The notes under the pieces are model-generated. The model was given only the letters and a program-made list of their open reading frames with translations. It was not told the origin of the DNA and searched no databases. Below are positions 56,201-62,200 of a DNA stretch of 64,000 nt, piece after piece. Position 1 is the stretch's first letter, and every line of letters begins with the position of its first letter. Origin of the DNA: Apostichopus japonicus (taxonomy: Eukaryota; Echinodermata; Holothuroidea; Aspidochirotida; Stichopodidae); assembly GCF_037975245.1 (NCBI RefSeq), contig NC_092583.1, forward strand, positions 15,045,264 through 15,109,263, read 5' to 3'. The position numbers were made by a program, and so were the translations under genes.

Positions 56201-59200
56201 GAAATCAACCTACTCTCAAAACAACACCACTGCCTATCTGGTAGTCATTGTCATCATCACCATAGAAATGGTGTAGTGCTTGTCACTAAGAAGTAACATC
56301 CTAGTATTCCAATCACTTCCCCACATTGTAAATGAATAAAGAAAAATTAACATACTAGTGAAAGTATGAAAAGTACTTTTAGTGAAAAATGAAACTAATT
56401 CCAACCATCCTCATATCCTCTCTCGTCATCCAGAGAAAGCATCTGCTCCACTCTCGCCGACCTTGTCAGAGATCACCGCCGAATCAGCGACTTTCACCTG
56501 GCAGCCTCCAGAAAGAGATGGTGGCACTGCCATAGATGAATATGTGATCGAGAGGAAGGAACCATTCAGCACCCGTTGGGCACCGCTGGAGAGAGTCAAA
56601 GATACCTCTTACACTGCCAAGGGACTCCGAGAAGGCAGCGATTATGAGTTCAGAGTGGTGCCTGTTAGCAGAGCTGGCCTTGGTGAGCCAAGTCGAACGA
56701 CAGCTGTCACCCCTAAACCTCAGTATGGTAGGTTATAATGCATCGTGTTATAAATGATGTTACTCAATGAATATTCATTGGCAGTATATGTCTACATTCA
56801 AAAGAAAGATGTGAGGTTTTGGACATTAACATGTACTGTATTATATCACCATCGTAACAATTGCTAATATTGTAGATATTATTGATAATAATTGTCTGGC
56901 TGAATTATTTTAATTTAATATTTGTTATTTTAATTATCATGGATGATATTGTATTGTTTTAAATCATCTTTGTCCTAATACAAATATTTTTTCCAGACAT
57001 GATGACTATTCACTCCAGACTACTCAATAACTTATCAGATTCAATAATTTAATAATCCACTAGATGGCGATGATGTTTTGTAATGTTTTGTATTGGTTTG
57101 TCTTGTTACCTTAGATGTCCCAGGATCCCCTGGAAGACCCCAGGTCAGTGATATCACTTCATCTTCTGTGACCCTATCCTGGACCCCACCTATCAGAGAT
57201 GGCGGGTCAAGGGTAACCGGCTACATCATTCACAAGAAAGATAAGTTTGCCCTTCGATGGGTCCCAGTCAGTGAGATACCAACTCCTGATACAACATTCA
57301 CTGTCCGTGCTCTGAAGGAGCAAGGGGAATATGAGTTTAGGGTTGTGGCTCAGAACAAGGCTGGATTCGGCCAGCCAAGTGACACATCAGATACTGTGGT
57401 AGCCAAACCACCCTATGGTAAGTTTACTTTCTATGTGATTAAGAGATGCCTACTGTAATTTTATCTCACATAAATCAGCAGAATGGACTGAAGAAACCAC
57501 CCACCCCTCTCTGCTCCCCCTCCCCTCCCATCCCTCTTCCTGAAAATATTTTTGCTGCCCATACCATCAATCATGTATCAAGTCTAACATTTGACTATTA
57601 TTGTAACTTTATAAGAAGATTAACGTTGGTCAGCAAAGTGTCACTGTTGTTCAAGTGTACAATGAAATGTAATGTAAAAGACTTTTCTATCCTCATGGTT
57701 TTTCTAGGTGTACACCTAAGTACTAGGTAACCTAGATACACATACCAATAAAATGATTCTCCCGTTCTGATATTAATGTAAAACATATTTTGATTCTTAT
57801 ATTATTGCTTTTTTTTCTTTCCGTTTACGACCTGTGTAAGCTGAATTTCCCCATTGTGGACAATAAATTCAATTCAATATATACCCAAATCTACAGGTAA
57901 ACTAGAAAACTCTTTTAACATTCCTCATTCTCATATGATTCTAGATGTACCAGGAGCACCAGGCAAACCAAATATTACCTCAGTGACAAGGTCCGCAATC
58001 ACTGTATCTTGGACTGCACCATTCTCCGATGGGGGCAGCCCCATCACTCACTACATTCTTGAGAAACGGGAATCCTTTGCAGTGAGATGGGTCCGTGCCA
58101 CCAACAAATCTATCCACAATACGACGTTCGTTATCGACGGTCTGAAGGAAAATACTCAGTTTGAATTCAGAGTAATTGCAGAGAACAAAGCCGGTCAGGG
58201 CCCACCTAGCGACTCAACTGGTCAGGTTGTGGCCAAAGATGCTTTCAGTAAGTCTAATATGGATTTTGTTTATCATTTATAGATCAACATTTAATTTGCC
58301 AGATATATAGATTGCCAAGAAGCTTTAAACGACATCTCCTGAAGAATTGTTTGGAAACCTGGGAGGATCAAAAGTAAATCTGAAATGATTATCAAAGTCG
58401 GTGGAAACGGTGACAAATTTTGCGACAATTTTGTTGCATACTTGGTGGCACTTTTTCTCCTTAAAAATTTGTCAAAATTATCAAAATAGTCTACATTTAC
58501 CCTACATGACTTTTTAGTGGATTTACATTTGTCTACTCAGTGACCACTTTTAATCTTATAGCTGTTCCAGATGCACCAGGAGCTCCTCAGATTTCAAATA
58601 TGACAAGCACATCTGTCAATCTGACCTGGACTCCTCCATTAACTGATGGAGGTAAACCAATCAAGGGTTATATCGTGGAGAAATCCGATCGTTACAGCTC
58701 TAGATTCACCCCGATTACGCGGTTCCCCATCAGAGATTGCAACTTTACAGTCCATGACTTGTCCCCGAACAACGAATATCAGTTCCGCATCATCGCAGAG
58801 AACGAAGCTGGACCCGGTGAACCCAGCCCTAGTACAATTGTTCGTGAACTTGCAGGTGTGTACTTGTTAGAATGCCATTGTTATCGTGAAATTACAGATT
58901 CATGGAGTTACTTCTGAAGTCAGAGGGGGATAAGCCATCAACAAAAGTACATTCCACTTGATAGTTAAGGTTATACTAGGTTTACATTTCCCATGTTCCT
59001 TTCTTTACTAGCAGTAGCATTATACAGTTTGTATGGTTGCAGAAGACATCAAGACTTTGTCATTTGTTGTTTATAACATTGTTGCAAAACATTGTTGTAA
59101 TGTCTTACTTTTTGGCCAAGTTGCAAAACTTTTGTCAAAAATATTCAAAAATTCACATTTAATATCACATACTTTTTTCCTTCAGTTGCACCCAAGTTGG

Positions 59201-62200
59201 ACCTCTCAAGAGTTCGCGACACCATTGTTGTCAAGGCAGGCACAACTTTCCATATTGATATACCATTCAAGGCTACACCCCTTCCATCAGTGGACTGGTC
59301 CAAAGATGGCACCCACTTGGAATCTACCACTCGGGTGAAGATCGAAACTACCGAGTTTGGCACAGTCCTCACGGCCAAGAACTGTGTAAAAGCTGACGAA
59401 GGCGTTTATTCTGTCAGAGTTCGAAATGCTGGCGGAGAGGCAACAGCCAAGATCCGTGTCGTGATAGAAGATAAACCGTACCCACCAGAGGGTCCCATTG
59501 AGGTCCTGGATGTGGGTACTACAGATGCCACCATCAGATGGCGCTCGCCATTGAACACCGGTGGCAGCGATATCACTCATTACTGTGTGGAGAAACGTGA
59601 CATGAAGAGGACCTCTTGGACCAGGATTAGTGCCCGAGTGCCGTCAACAACTTTTAAAGTCACAGATTTGTCAGAAGGGTCAGAAGTTCAATTCAGAGTA
59701 ATCGCGGTCAACAAAGTTGGAGAGAGTGAACCACTCGAGGGTGACATCATCACTCTTGGAGTGAAAGTCAGTAAGTAACCAAAAACCAAAAGATAAATAT
59801 GAAAAGAAAACAATATTAAAATGGAGCATCAAAAGTATATTTTTCCCCTTTGTACAAGAATTTTACTTTAATTCATCTTTGGTTTGATATTGGGTAGGAG
59901 GGTAAGAACCACCTTTCCCTCAATCTGGCCCTTTCCCACACCTTTCCGCCCACTGGTGCTTCAAATACTGTCTTTTGTATCGATGCTATTGACTGAAAGA
60001 AAATAAATGAAGGCATCACAGCTATAAAACTATTTTATGTTCTGGAGAGAAGCATGACACATGTTTGTAAGAAGCTAAAGGAACAACTTTTATCTTGTTA
60101 CTATTGGGTGATAGTGTTTCTTACCTCGATGTTAAAAGTATTTCATTTTCTAGCTTCCTTGGATAAGGCCTTTCAGATAAATTCACATTTTTAAATTAGA
60201 AACAGAAGCTGATTGGAAAGCTATAAATATGAAATTAATATCCTTTCAATATAAAGTTATCAGTAGTTATTTAATTACTTATCTAACTTTCCAAATCTTA
60301 CCCTAGCCCCACCTGACTCACCATCCAAACCTTTGGTGACAGACGTTGATTCAGAGAGCGTCACAATTACATGGCAGCCACCATACTATGACGGTGGTGC
60401 ACCAGTCACAGGTTATCTGGTAGAGAAACGGGAACGGGGAAGTGCTTTCTGGTCCAAAGTTGGAACAGTCTCTGAAGTCGAAAGAGAGATGGTCATCAAG
60501 CGATTGACTAACGGATCAGAATATGAATTCCACATCAGCGCTGAAAATAAGTCAGGCTTAAGCCGTCCTAGCCAACCGTCAGGATTTGTAAAGGTTCAGG
60601 AGGCATCAGGTAAAAAAATCCTTTTTATTGTGATGTAAAATCATTTTCATTGTTTATTATGTGTGAATACTGCAGCTTTTAAGGATATATTTAACCTACA
60701 AATAGAAACCTTTTTTCAGAGAACTTTACATTGCTTCTAAGCTTGATGTTTGAGCACAATTAATGTTAAAGCACAATATTAGAACAATAGTCTAGCTTTA
60801 CAAAAATTCTATTTTTCTCTTGTATATATCCAGTTCCACCCAGATTTGAAGCCATGTTCCAAGAGCCTATAATTGCTAAGGTCGGAGAGACAGTCAGAGC
60901 TGAGCTACCTTACTCTGGCTTCCCCGTACCGGAGGCCAAGTGGTCTAAAGATGGTAAACCACTGATTGCCATCGGTACCGTACGACTAGAAACAATGGAG
61001 CACTTTGTGATCCTTACCGTCAGGAATGTGAACCGTGAAGACGGAGGTCACTATTCTGTGACCATCAAGAACCAGGCGGGTAGTGATTCAGCAACCATCG
61101 AGGTAAGAGTGGTCGATCAACCATCTCCACCTCAAGGACCCCTAGAAATGTCCAACGTTACCATGTCATCGGTGACGTTGTCCTGGAGACCACCAAAAGA
61201 TGATGGCGGAAGTAGAATCGTAAATTACATCATCGAAAAGAAGGGCGATCTGGACATGAGGTGGAAGCCTGTCACAGATGATAATATCACCAACCTGACC
61301 TATGAGGTCAAAGGTCTAAAGGTCAGCAAGGAGTATGTGTTTAGGATCAAAGCTCAGAACCAGTTCGGTATCAGTGAGCCTTTGGAAGGACACGAGATCA
61401 CATCGATCGAACAGTTTGGTGAGTTTGGCATTTTATTTGTGGTTGAATATTTACAAGTTTGTGGAAAACCAGAATGGTATTGGTAGTTAGTAGAGAACCT
61501 TTGTTACATTGTCGTTAATGTTGTAAATGCACAGACTCAATGAGCCGTTTGTAACTTATTATTTTATCACATGCTTTGTAATTCTTGTACTCATTGAAAC
61601 AGATGTGCCTGGTTCACCATCTGCACCTACAATCTCCAAAGTAACTGCTGACTCAGCAGTCCTCTCATGGTCGCCACCCTCCAGTGACGGAGGAGCCAGA
61701 ATCATTGGCTACACCATCGAGATGCGTACAGCGACCAGTCCCCGCTGGGTGAAGGCCACCCTTACTCCTACCCCAGACACAGACTACCGTATCACCAGAC
61801 TGGTGAAGGGATCCGAGTACGAGTTTAGGGTCATCGCTGTGAACCGTGTTGGACCGGGTAAACCAAGTGAACCGTCTCACACCATTACCATTGAGAGTCC
61901 TGCTGGTAAGTATCACTTTTGAAAATGGCATTCAAGGAATCGGTTTAAATGGTTCAATACTGTAGGACTATACACCACAGGTGACTGAAGGTTACTGTCA
62001 CATGAGCCATAGTGACTTCACCTGAGGTAAATGCAGATGACTTAAGATGACTGATGGCTCCTGTCACATGTGTGAATCTCAACACTTTACAACTGTAGAT
62101 GACTTAAGATGACTGATGGCTCCTGTCACATGTGTGAAGCTCAACACTTTGCAACTTACATGACTTAAGATGACTGATGGCTCCTGTCACATGTGTGAAA

